Positions 4,957 through 12,522 of a DNA stretch of 13,708 nt are shown here, in pieces. The stretch is from Thiotrichaceae bacterium (lineage in GTDB: Bacteria; Pseudomonadota; Gammaproteobacteria; Thiotrichales; Thiotrichaceae): contig JALVDQ010000116.1 in assembly GCA_027008885.1 (NCBI GenBank), positions 1 through 13,708 on the forward strand, read 5' to 3'. A model generated the notes under the pieces. That model searched no databases. It was not told the DNA's origin and saw only the letters and a program-made list of their open reading frames with translations. Position numbers and translations under genes: made by a program. Within the stretch, counting starts at the first letter, position 1; every line of letters starts with the position of its first letter.

Positions 4957-6792
4957 CTAATTTCTCACCGAGACAGAGAAATTAATCCGGCGATTTTGCC
5001 TTCGTCCCTCAGGAGTGGAATTGCTGGCAACCGGTTGGGTTTCACCAAAACCAGTTGCTGTAATTATTGACTGATCCACGCCTTTATTGATCAGATAGGT
5101 CCTGACGGCATCTGCTCTACGTTGGCTTAGTTGGAGATTATAGGCATCACTGCCCCTGCTATCGGTGTGCCCATTAACTGCTATTCTGGTTTTTTCCACC
5201 TTGCCCCTGCAACTTTTTATAACTGCCACAATATTGTCGAGGAGCGGATAGCTCGCGCTTTTTATATCTGCCTTATTGGTTTGAAAAAGTATTGTTTTAC
5301 CTGTCATGGTTTTATTGAGCTGATCTTGACAAGCTGCTATTTGCTTCATTTCTCTGGCTTTTTGTTCTGCCAGTTTTTTTGCAAATAACTCCTCGGCAGC
5401 CTTTATTTCAGCCTCGGCTTTTTCTCTGGCGATGCGCTCGGCTTCAGCTTTTTCGGCTGCCGCTTTTTCTTTAGCGATACGCTCTGCTTCAGCTTTTTCA
5501 GCTGCCGCTTTTTCTCTGGCGATACGCTCGGCTTCAGCTTTTTCAGCTGCCGCTTTTTCTCTGGCGATACGCTCTGCTTCAGCTTTTTCGGCAGCGGCTT
5601 TTTCTCTGGCGATGCGTTCTGCTTCAGCTTTTTCAGCAGCGGCTTTTTCTTTAGCGATACGCTCTGCTTCAGCTTTTTCGGCAGCGGCTTTTTCTCTGGC
5701 GATACGCTCTGCTTCAGCTTTTTCAGCAGCCGCTTTTTCTTTAGCGATGCGCTCGGCTTCGGCTTTTTCGGCAGCCGCCTTTTCTCTGGCGATGCGTTCT
5801 GCTTCAGCTTTGGCTTCAAGGTCATTCAGCGTTAGCTTATTATTAAACTTGAAACCCAGAGTTTCACCTAACTGTTTAAGGGATGAGCTAATTAAGTTAA
5901 AAGCTCCTTTACTGGTTGCTTCACCTGTTAGATTAATGATTCCATCTTTATCTGAATAGTCATCATTGACCAATAATTTATTAACAAGCTTGTCCTTGCC
6001 TATTTTATTTTGAAGGTTTTCAACAAGATCATTAATTTTTTCCCGTGAACCCAGGACACCTTCCAGAACAACATTTTCATTCTCGTAAGTTGCCTGCAAA
6101 ACAGCTTGCTTCAAGGGTTCAAGCGTTAGCTGGTCAATTGCCTTATTTCCAAATATTGAGGTAAATTTTGACCATAGATTCGATTTTTGATCTTCTGTTC
6201 TTACGATACCAGAGAGGCGTTGTGTATCATCTGATATTTCCAGAGCTGCATTTTTTACCCCTTTCAGGTCAGACAAGAAAGGCGTTAATTGTGGTAACCA
6301 TGAGGGTGAGGCGATATGTTCTCCAACATCCAGCTTGTTCTCAACCCTGTCTTTGCCGAAAACCTCTGTGGTTGCATTCAGCAAGGAATCAACAGCCTCC
6401 TGTGACGGCATTGTTCCTGTCAGGCTTATTTTATGGTTTGTAGTATTGGTGCTTAATGCAAAAGCAGGTGCTGACAAGGGAACAACATTAATTTTATCTT
6501 CAACAACACGAACCCCGGGTACAGCTTTTGCGATAGTTACTGCCTGCTTGCGCGCCGCTTCGCTCACAGCTGAACCTGTTAATAATACATCCCGGCCACG
6601 TTTTTCTATCTCAACAGAAACCTGATCAAAACCTTTCGATATTAATTGTTCAGTTGTGCGGGTTTGAATGTCCTTTTCTATCGGAACCCATTTTGCTGAA
6701 AGCATTAATAAGTACAAAAAAGGTAAACCAAGCAGTGCAAGCAACCACCACCAACCTTTAGAAAGACCAGAACAACGGCGTTTATCTGTCAT
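4957..6792 (-). CDS. ArfA-like protein: membrane anchor, BON-like repeats, helical repeat, OmpA domain
   Basis: The 611-residue product is a multidomain envelope protein. A basic N-terminus and a membrane helix (about 15-33) predict N-in topology with the rest periplasmic. Several BON-like modules follow: about 46-104 ([18 protein letters not shown]), 112-155 ([10 protein letters not shown]), 164-225 ([10 protein letters not shown]), 233-276 (VVLEGVLGS) and a weaker 282-320 (INLTGEA). Residues 331-465 hold nine 15-residue units AERIA(R/K)EKAAAEKAE, probably one long helix. The C-terminal OmpA/MotB-type domain (about 489-609) carries [20 protein letters not shown] (540-559), the peptidoglycan-binding loop and helix, and ends with [12 protein letters not shown]489 and C528 are placed like the disulfide pair I recall from mycobacterial ArfA (OmpATb). 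The start has AAGGAAA upstream. It heads a three-gene operon. It could tether the inner membrane to peptidoglycan; its substrate or partner is unknown. Confidence 0.9.
   Translation of the reverse strand: MTDKRRCSGLSKGWWWLLALLGLPFLYLLMLSAKWVPIEKDIQTRTTEQLISKGFDQVSVEIEKRGRDVLLTGSAVSEAARKQAVTIAKAVPGVRVVEDKINVVPLSAPAFALSTNTTNHKISLTGTMPSQEAVDSLLNATTEVFGKDRVENKLDVGEHIASPSWLPQLTPFLSDLKGVKNAALEISDDTQRLSGIVRTEDQKSNLWSKFTSIFGNKAIDQLTLEPLKQAVLQATYENENVVLEGVLGSREKINDLVENLQNKIGKDKLVNKLLVNDDYSDKDGIINLTGEATSKGAFNLISSSLKQLGETLGFKFNNKLTLNDLEAKAEAERIAREKAAAEKAEAERIAKEKAAAEKAEAERIAREKAAAEKAEAERIAKEKAAAEKAEAERIAREKAAAEKAEAERIAREKAAAEKAEAERIAREKAAAEKAEAERIAKEKAAAEKAEAERIAREKAEAEIKAAEELFAKKLAEQKAREMKQIAACQDQLNKTMTGKTILFQTNKADIKSASYPLLDNIVAVIKSCRGKVEKTRIAVNGHTDSRGSDAYNLQLSQRRADAVRTYLINKGVDQSIITATGFGETQPVASNSTPEGRRQNRRINFSVSVRN
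5398..5802 (-). repeat. 45-bp coding minisatellite, nine units
   Basis: Nine consecutive 45-bp units encode AERIA(R/K)EKAAAEKAE. The variable residue runs R K R K R R R K R, and the last unit is degenerate. Neighbouring units differ at synonymous sites (for example GCAGCGGCT versus GCTGCCGCT in the Ala codons as read on the plus strand), so the peptide seems to be kept by selection. The 45-bp period is a multiple of three, so copy gain or loss would preserve the frame and only change the length of the helix. Confidence 0.95.
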
Positions 6793-6813
6793 AATTTATT
6801 TCCTTATTAGTAA

Positions 6814-6829
6814 GCAATCGGACGATTGC
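6814..6829. promoter_or_regulatory. Perfect dyad in the leader of the ArfA-like gene (possible operator)
   Basis: GCAATCG-GA-CGATTGC is a perfect 7-bp inverted repeat with a 2-bp spacer, 22 bp upstream of the ATG at 6792. If the candidate promoter at 6835-6863 is real, the dyad overlaps the expected transcription start, a common place for a repressor site. No regulator gene is visible in the window. Confidence 0.4.
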
Positions 6830-6834
6830 CCTTA

Positions 6835-6863
6835 AGTATAGGATAAATATTAAAATTTTTCTA
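6835..6863 (-). promoter_or_regulatory. Candidate promoter of the three-gene membrane operon
   Basis: On the minus strand, TATACT (6840-6835) lies 17 nt after TAGAAA (6863-6858). The -10 matches the sigma-70 consensus at 5 of 6 positions and the -35 matches TTGACA at 4 of 6. Transcription would start near 6828, about 36 nt before the ATG. This is a by-eye call. Confidence 0.35.
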
Positions 6864-6976
6864 TAGGTATGCTGGTGGATAATTGTTATTTGTAGATAAA
6901 CCGAGCTTACAAATTACTTCTTCTAAAGTAATGAGAGTGTGTAAACGAAGGGTGCGTAACGACCGTGGAGAGTATA

Positions 6977-7229
6977 TAAATATTTCAAGTTTCGGAGTTC
7001 AAATCTATCGTTACGCAGAGAAACACGGAGATATTCACAAAGAACCGCAGAGATTGTAAAGAAGAAAAATATTTACACCTCCTTCGTTTGCACTTCGTTG
7101 TTGAATCTAAGTAATCTTAACTCCATGGTTCTTTGCGAAAAACTCTGCGACTCTCTGCGTTACTTAAACTGAATGACTGGAATCATGTTCCTATGCTGTT
7201 TTTGAACTCCGAAACTTGAGTAAATATTT
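6977..7229. mobile_element. MITE-like palindromic element (235 bp) with flanking direct repeats
   Basis: Perfect 18-bp terminal inverted repeats, CAAGTTTCGGAGTTCAAA (6986-7003) and its complement (7201-7218), enclose about 200 bp. Just inside lies a second, imperfect inverted pair: 7010-7046 (starting GTTACGCAGAGA, ending CAAAGAACC) matches the complement of 7127-7163 at 29 of 37 positions. TAAATATTT occurs on both sides (6977-6985 and 7221-7229) and could be a 9-bp target duplication. That sequence is itself nearly palindromic, so it could instead be an extension of the inverted repeat. No open reading frame inside is convincing. It lies between the divergent arf-like and pgi operons. Confidence 0.65.
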
Positions 7230-7391
7230 AAAAGTTGGTGCACCTTGCCAAAGAAAATACTATTCTACGCTTACTATTACTATTGAAAAACAATGCGCTC
7301 TTTGAGGTATTTTTTTTAAGTGATTTTACAGCTTTTACACCCCCTTCAACTGAAGGATTCCAAGTTAAAATAATAGGGCAAATTAATAAAA
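7230..7391 (+). promoter_or_regulatory. AT-rich leader of the pgi operon
   Basis: This gene-free stretch must contain the leader, and probably the promoter, of the pgi-zwf-pgl-glk-gnd operon unless transcription starts in or before the palindromic element. TTGCCA (7245-7250) and TTGAAA (7283-7288) are -35-like, but neither has a good -10 at normal spacing. A small dyad CCTTCA-AC-TGAAGG (7343-7356) lies 35 bp before the start codon and might be an operator. The ribosome binding site of pgi is weak (AGGG about 14 nt upstream). Confidence 0.3.
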
Positions 7392-9059
7392 ATGAATCAA
7401 CAAAAACAATCACTTTCTTTTACTGGGCTTCCTGCTTATAAAAAATTGTCGGATCACCATAAACAGATCAAAAACGTGCACATGCGCCGTTTATTTAGTC
7501 TTGATCCAAAACGCTTTGAAAAGTTTTCAATTGAGCATCATGGCTTGTTGCTGGATTATTCCAAAAACCGTATTTCCTCAGAAACCATTGCCTTGCTGTG
7601 TCAATTGGCAAAAGAAGCGGAGCTTGAAAAATGGCGAGAGCGCATGTTCAAGGGTGAAAAAATAAATAACACCGAAGATCGGGCAGTGTTACATACAGCC
7701 CTGCGCAATTGTTCTGACAAACCTGTGTTTGTTGATGGTGAAGATGTGATGCCAAAGGTTAGAGCTGTACTTGAAAAAATGAGAATCTTCTCGGGGGAGC
7801 TGCGTGAAGCACGCTGGAAAGGTTTTACCGGTAAACCCATTAAGCATGTTGTTAATATTGGTATTGGTGGTTCTGATCTTGGCCCAAAGATGGTTTACCA
7901 GGCATTAAACCCCTATCACCACAAAAAAATAAAACTTCATTTTGTTTCAAATGTTGATGCCACTCATATTAATGCCCTACTCAAGAAATTAAATCCAGAA
8001 ACAACCCTGTTTATTATTTCTTCAAAAACATTTACGACCCAGGAAACATTAAGTAACGCCCATATAGCCCGTGGCTGGTTTTTGAAAGCCGCTCGGGATG
8101 AAAAACATATCAGTCAACACTTTGTTGCAGTTTCTACCAACAAGAAAGCGGTCAGTGAATTTGGTATTGATACAGAAAACATGTTTGAATTTTGGGACTG
8201 GGTGGGGGGTCGCTACTCCTTGTGGTCGGCCATTGGTTTGTCTATTATGATTGGCATAGGAGCAGAAAATTTTAATAAATTGCTGCAAGGTGCCTATGAT
8301 ATGGATGAACATTTCCAGCAAGCACCTTTAGAAGAAAATATGCCCGTAATCCTGGCTATGCTGGGTATTTGGTACAATAATTTTTTCAAGGCAGAGTCCC
8401 ACGCCATTCTCCCTTATGATCATTTTTTGCGTGGTTTACCCATGTATCTGGAGCAGGCAGATATGGAAAGCAATGGTAAATCTGTAGATCGTGATGGTCG
8501 CAGGGTTGATTATTCCACTGGACCCATAATATGGGGTACAACCGGGATTAATGGACAACATGCTTTTTATCAATCCCTGCATCAGGGAACCAAAATGATC
8601 CCCGCTGATTTTATTGTTTCAATACAGGCGCATTTTAATTTTCAGAAACAGCATAATATTATGTTCTCCAATGTGTTGGCACAAACTGAAGCCCTCATGC
8701 GAGGGCGTACATATGAGGAAACCTATGCATATTTAACGGCTGCTGGAGAAGGACCACCCAATTTATCAAAACGTATTCATCACATGGTGTTTGAAGGAAA
8801 TCATCCCACTAATACAATACTCATTGAGAAGCTCTCACCCAGATCACTAGGCATGTTAATTGCGTTGTATGAACACAAAATATTTGTACAAGGGATAGTC
8901 TGGAATCTGAATTCATTTGACCAGTGGGGTGTAGAATTAGGCAAACAGCTAGCTAAACAAATTCTTGACAAGATTTACCAACCTAATACGGTTGATTCGC
9001 ATGATGCATCGACTAATGCGTTGATCAACTATTATCGTGACAGAGTAAGACTGGATTAA
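7392..9059 (+). CDS. pgi: Glucose-6-phosphate isomerase
   Basis: Pgi interconverts glucose 6-phosphate and fructose 6-phosphate in the cytoplasm. The product has 555 residues, typical of the long bacterial/eukaryotic form (about 550). Landmarks are [10 protein letters not shown] (156-165), the sugar-phosphate loop [10 protein letters not shown] (210-219), [12 protein letters not shown] (271-282) with R274, MESNGK (358-363) with catalytic E359, GQHAFYQ (388-394) with H390, and the second signature [11 protein letters not shown] (508-518) with K518. All key residues are present. It is first in a five-gene co-directional cluster and lies 6 bp from zwf. Here it links glucokinase and fructose-phosphate pools to the oxidative pentose phosphate branch. 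Confidence 0.98.
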   Translation: MNQQKQSLSFTGLPAYKKLSDHHKQIKNVHMRRLFSLDPKRFEKFSIEHHGLLLDYSKNRISSETIALLCQLAKEAELEKWRERMFKGEKINNTEDRAVLHTALRNCSDKPVFVDGEDVMPKVRAVLEKMRIFSGELREARWKGFTGKPIKHVVNIGIGGSDLGPKMVYQALNPYHHKKIKLHFVSNVDATHINALLKKLNPETTLFIISSKTFTTQETLSNAHIARGWFLKAARDEKHISQHFVAVSTNKKAVSEFGIDTENMFEFWDWVGGRYSLWSAIGLSIMIGIGAENFNKLLQGAYDMDEHFQQAPLEENMPVILAMLGIWYNNFFKAESHAILPYDHFLRGLPMYLEQADMESNGKSVDRDGRRVDYSTGPIIWGTTGINGQHAFYQSLHQGTKMIPADFIVSIQAHFNFQKQHNIMFSNVLAQTEALMRGRTYEETYAYLTAAGEGPPNLSKRIHHMVFEGNHPTNTILIEKLSPRSLGMLIALYEHKIFVQGIVWNLNSFDQWGVELGKQLAKQILDKIYQPNTVDSHDASTNALINYYRDRVRLD

Positions 9060-9065
9060 AATTAA

Positions 9066-10553
9066 ATGAATAAGCCATTAGAAAATTCGACCTTTGTAAT
9101 TTTTGGTGCGACAGGAAATCTGGCACGCACAAAACTATTACCCTCTCTGTATCATCTGGATATGGAAAACCAGCTACCAGAAGGTATTAAGATCCTTGGT
9201 GTCGGTCGGCGTATTTCAGATCGGCAAGCCTGGATTGAAGAGCTGGAAAATGATCTGAAAGGCAAGGTGCGTGGTGGTCTTGATAAAAAACTGTTTAAAA
9301 ACTTTTGCGAAAAACTGGAGTTTTTTAATGGCGGATTACGGGAAACCGCAAACTATCAACTCTTGTCCGAGTTTCTTCAGCAAGCACAGTTTAGCCGCAA
9401 TATTTCCTTTTATTTTTCACTGCCTCCGACGCTTTACGGCTCGGTCGTCACACATCTGGGCAAGGCAGGTTTATTAAAAGAGGATCAGGGCTGGCGGCGG
9501 GTTGTTGTCGAAAAACCATTTGGCAATAATCTGGAAAGTGCCATTGATTTGCAGAGGCACTTTGATAAATATCTGAAAGAAACACAAATTTTCCGCATTG
9601 ACCATTATCTGGGAAAGGAAACAGTACAAAATGTTCAGGTATTCCGCTTTGCCAATTTATTACTGGAGCCGCTGTGGAATCGCAATTATATCGACCATGT
9701 GCAAATCACCCATTCCGAAACCATCGGCGTCGGCTCTCGCGGTAGCTATTATGATGAAGCCGGCGCATTGCGCGACATGATCCAAAGTCACCTGTTGCAA
9801 CTCTTGTCACTGGTGGCGATGGAACCGCCGGTTTCCATGCAGGCAGAGGATTTGCGTAATGAAAAAGTCAAGCTGCTGCGTTCGATTAGCCCCATCCCTA
9901 AAAATGCGGTTTCCAGTTATGCCTTTCACGCGCAGTACAGCAGTGGCATCGTCAATGGTGAAAAAGTCAAGGGCTATATTGAAGAAGAAGGTATTCCCGA
10001 AGACAGTGTTTGTGAAACCTATGCTGCCGTAAAACTTCATATAGACAACTGGCGCTGGCGTGATGTGCCGTTTTATCTGCGAACAGGAAAACGCCTGGCG
10101 GAAAAACGCTCGATGATTGCGATTTGCTTTCGCCAACCACCCAAACAGTTCTTCCGCACTTCCCAGCTGGAAAAATTCCAGCCCAACTGGTTATTGATCG
10201 GTATCCAGCCTGATGAAACGCTGCGTATGGAATTAACCGTAAAAAAACCCGGGCTAGACATGAAAACACAGACAATTAGCCTCGATACCTGTCTAAATGA
10301 AGACACCAGCAAAGATGCCTATGAAGGACTGTTACTGGATGTTCTGGAAGGTGACCATACGCTGTTTTTGCGGGCTGACGAAGTGCTGCAATCATGGAAG
10401 ATTGTTGATCCGATTATTCGTTACTGGGATTCTCAAACAGACTACATTCCAACCTATGCGGCTGGAAGCTGGGGACCAGAGGAATCATTGCGACTCTTTG
10501 AAAAAGAGGGTCAGGCATGGCGCAGCTCTCTTAATCCCGAGAAAAACCGCTAA
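9066..10553 (+). CDS. zwf: Glucose-6-phosphate 1-dehydrogenase
   Basis: Zwf oxidises glucose 6-phosphate to 6-phosphogluconolactone with reduction of NADP (or NAD), the entry step of the oxidative pentose phosphate pathway. The product has 495 residues, the normal length. The Rossmann motif reads GATGNLARTKLLP (14-26), with Asn where GDL is more usual. Other landmarks are VVVEKPFG (146-153), the active-site peptide RIDHYLGKE (177-185) with D179 and H180, and SHLLQ (241-245) with H242, matching the catalytic His of the family. Arg residues after the second strand (GVGRR, 45-49) are compatible with NADP binding. The 6-bp gap after pgi implies one transcript; pgl follows after 32 bp. Confidence 0.98.
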   Translation: MNKPLENSTFVIFGATGNLARTKLLPSLYHLDMENQLPEGIKILGVGRRISDRQAWIEELENDLKGKVRGGLDKKLFKNFCEKLEFFNGGLRETANYQLLSEFLQQAQFSRNISFYFSLPPTLYGSVVTHLGKAGLLKEDQGWRRVVVEKPFGNNLESAIDLQRHFDKYLKETQIFRIDHYLGKETVQNVQVFRFANLLLEPLWNRNYIDHVQITHSETIGVGSRGSYYDEAGALRDMIQSHLLQLLSLVAMEPPVSMQAEDLRNEKVKLLRSISPIPKNAVSSYAFHAQYSSGIVNGEKVKGYIEEEGIPEDSVCETYAAVKLHIDNWRWRDVPFYLRTGKRLAEKRSMIAICFRQPPKQFFRTSQLEKFQPNWLLIGIQPDETLRMELTVKKPGLDMKTQTISLDTCLNEDTSKDAYEGLLLDVLEGDHTLFLRADEVLQSWKIVDPIIRYWDSQTDYIPTYAAGSWGPEESLRLFEKEGQAWRSSLNPEKNR

Positions 10554-10585
10554 AAAACACGCTGAAAAAACGCTGAGAAAATCCA

Positions 10586-11290
10586 ATGCAACAACACTCT
10601 GAAAAACAGCATTCTGCAAACTGGCAAGTATTTGAAACGGCGGATGAAGTGGCAGCAGCCAGTCGTGACCTGATGATGCAGGCAGCACAACACGCGATTA
10701 AGGAAAATGGAGCATTCAAAATTGTGCTGGCAGGTGGAACAACCCCGGAAAATGTCTATCGCCTGCTTGCCAAAGAACCCTGTGAGTGGCAATACTGGCA
10801 TTTCTATCTGGGAGATGAGCGTTGCCTTCCTGAAGATCACGCAGAACGCAACAGTCAGATGGCGCTACAAACACTGCTCTCTAAAATTGAAATCCCGGAG
10901 GAAAATATTCACTTTATTCCCGCAGAAAAAGGAGCGCAACAGGCAGCCAAAGAATATTCAAATATTGTAAAAAGCGCCCTGCCTTTTGATATGGTATTAC
11001 TGGGCATGGGCGAAGATGGACACACAGCAAGCCTCTTTCCGGGACACAAGCACAATGAAAACGAGCTGGTTCATGCCGTCTACAACGCACCCAAGCCACC
11101 CCCGGAGAGAGTGAGCCTGAGTCGCAAGGCATTAAGCCAGAACCGGCATCTGCTTATTCTGGTGACAGGCGAATCAAAGCGGCACAGCGTTAGCAGATGG
11201 AAAAAGGGAGAAAACCTGCCAGTTAGCAGTATCCGCTCACTAAATAAAATGGATATTCTTCTGGACAGCAAGGCATACCCTTCTGCCTGA
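10586..11290 (+). CDS. pgl: 6-phosphogluconolactonase (DevB type)
   Basis: Pgl hydrolyses 6-phosphoglucono-1,5-lactone, the Zwf product, to 6-phosphogluconate. The product has 234 residues, typical for the DevB/SOL family. Landmarks are VLAGGTTPENVY (47-58), FYLGDERCLPEDHAERN (73-89), LLGMGEDGHTASLFPG (138-153) and ILVTGESKRH (191-200). The start at 10586 lies 32 bp after zwf, with only a weak ribosome binding site (TGAGA), so coupling to zwf translation is possible. It is followed by a 190-bp gap holding a dispersed repeat before glk, the only large gap in the operon. Confidence 0.97.
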   Translation: MQQHSEKQHSANWQVFETADEVAAASRDLMMQAAQHAIKENGAFKIVLAGGTTPENVYRLLAKEPCEWQYWHFYLGDERCLPEDHAERNSQMALQTLLSKIEIPEENIHFIPAEKGAQQAAKEYSNIVKSALPFDMVLLGMGEDGHTASLFPGHKHNENELVHAVYNAPKPPPERVSLSRKALSQNRHLLILVTGESKRHSVSRWKKGENLPVSSIRSLNKMDILLDSKAYPSA

Positions 11291-11480
11291 AAATATATAA
11301 AAAACAGGGGGGATGGGTGGCAAGAAGACAGCGGGCAGAGTTTTGTAGGTCGGACAGGATGTGGCACGATGCTGGATTACACTGTGCCAATCCAGGAAGG
11401 TCAAAGGCGCATCAATAATCAACAGATTTAAGCCAAAATGAGAGTACCAACATGGCTTTAAAGGACAATAACAGGGAATA
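11291..11480 (+). repeat. Composite intergenic repeat, copy 4, and glk leader
   Basis: The repeat fills 11291-11397: AAATATATAAAAAA, the core CAGGGGGGATGGGT (11305-11318), GACAG-like purines, GTAGGTCGGA (11345-11354) and a hairpin CTGGATT/AATCCAG (11372-11378 and 11389-11395). Compared with copy 1 it lacks about 20 bp of the first hairpin. The remaining part before glk has a possible stem between TTTAAGCCA (11427-11435) and TGGCTTTAAA (11453-11462), just ahead of the glk ribosome binding site. Whether the operon message continues through this gap is unknown. Confidence 0.8.
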
Positions 11481-12500
11481 ATGAAACAGACACAAAACAA
11501 ATCAAAGGCTGTGCGCGTACTCGCAGGCGATATTGGCGGCACAAAAACCCGTCTGGCAATTATTGATGTAAGTGCGAATCAGCTTCAAATACAATATTCA
11601 AAAACCTATCAAAGCCGGAAATACGCTTCCTTAAATGCTGTCTTGCAGGAATTTCTGAATACATTTAGTGATAAAGTGCTTGCCGCCTGTTTTGGAATCG
11701 CAGGACCTGTCTCCAATAATACGGTGCATACCACAAATCTGCCCTGGAAAATTGACGCAAAAGAGCTGGCAAAGCAATTTTCAATTGACTCCGTATCTTT
11801 AATCAATGACCTGGAAGCGAATGCCTGGGGTATTCAGGCATTACCCAAAGAAGACATCTTCGAGCTTTATGCAGGTGACAGCAATAGCACTGGAAATGCT
11901 GCCATAATTGCCGCAGGAACAGGTCTGGGTGAAGCCGGCATGTACTTTGACGGCAAACATTATCGACCCTATGCGACAGAAGGTGGGCATACCGGTTTCA
12001 GTCCCAATAGTGAACTTGAAATAGAGCTGTTACGCTTTCTAAAAAAAGAATACCAGCACGTTAGCTGGGAGCGCATACTGGCAGGCTCGGGTCTGGTCAA
12101 TATTCATCGCTTCTTGCGCGAAAAACACCAAATAGCAACACCTGAGTGGCTAGCAAATGCCATGCAAAAAGGTGATGCCGCTGCCGAAATCTCAAAGGCA
12201 GCAGAAACCGACAAAGACAGTATTTGCACCCAGGCACTAAAACTGTTTGTGCGCTTGTATGGCTCGGAAGCAGGCAATCTGGCACTCAAGCACATGGCAA
12301 CAGGCGGCATCTATATTGGCGGTGGAATCGCACCCAAAATTCTGGAGTGGATGAAGCATGGAGATTTTATCAATTCATTTCTTGATAAGGGACGCATGCG
12401 AACCTTGCTTGAAAAAATCCCCGTGCGGCTTATTTTAAATGATCAAACCGCACTCTATGGACCTGCGGTGTATGCTGCCACCTTCCATATAAAACACTGA
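11481..12500 (+). CDS. glk: Glucokinase (bacterial Glk family)
   Basis: Glk phosphorylates glucose to glucose 6-phosphate with ATP in the cytoplasm. The 339-residue product is slightly longer than E. coli Glk (321). Landmarks are the phosphate-binding LAGDIGGTKTRLAI (14-27), CFGIAGPV (70-77), SLINDLEANAWGI (106-118) with the probable catalytic base D110, AAGTGLGEAGM (144-154) and TEGGHTGF (166-173) with E167 and H170. It belongs to the proteobacterial Glk family rather than the ROK repressor/kinase type; no CXCGXXGCXE zinc motif or helix-turn-helix is present. AGGG lies 5 nt before the ATG. Its place between pgl and gnd means free glucose can feed the same pathway. It is 22 bp from gnd. Confidence 0.95.
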   Translation: MKQTQNKSKAVRVLAGDIGGTKTRLAIIDVSANQLQIQYSKTYQSRKYASLNAVLQEFLNTFSDKVLAACFGIAGPVSNNTVHTTNLPWKIDAKELAKQFSIDSVSLINDLEANAWGIQALPKEDIFELYAGDSNSTGNAAIIAAGTGLGEAGMYFDGKHYRPYATEGGHTGFSPNSELEIELLRFLKKEYQHVSWERILAGSGLVNIHRFLREKHQIATPEWLANAMQKGDAAAEISKAAETDKDSICTQALKLFVRLYGSEAGNLALKHMATGGIYIGGGIAPKILEWMKHGDFINSFLDKGRMRTLLEKIPVRLILNDQTALYGPAVYAATFHIKH

Positions 12501-12522
12501 TATAAACTAAAGGAGAAAATAA

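Noticed and set aside
5398..5802. Possible CRISPR array because of regular 45-bp repeats
   Set aside because: The units are contiguous without unique spacers, lie inside a protein frame and have no cas genes nearby.
5432..5959. Plus-strand 175-codon open frame with its own 15-residue repeat
   Set aside because: It is the antisense of the 45-bp coding repeat. A period divisible by three keeps every frame open, and the minus-strand frame carries the OmpA/BON domains.
7235..7441. Short frame in the pgi leader
   Set aside because: It overlaps the pgi start in another frame, has no ribosome binding site and low-complexity composition.
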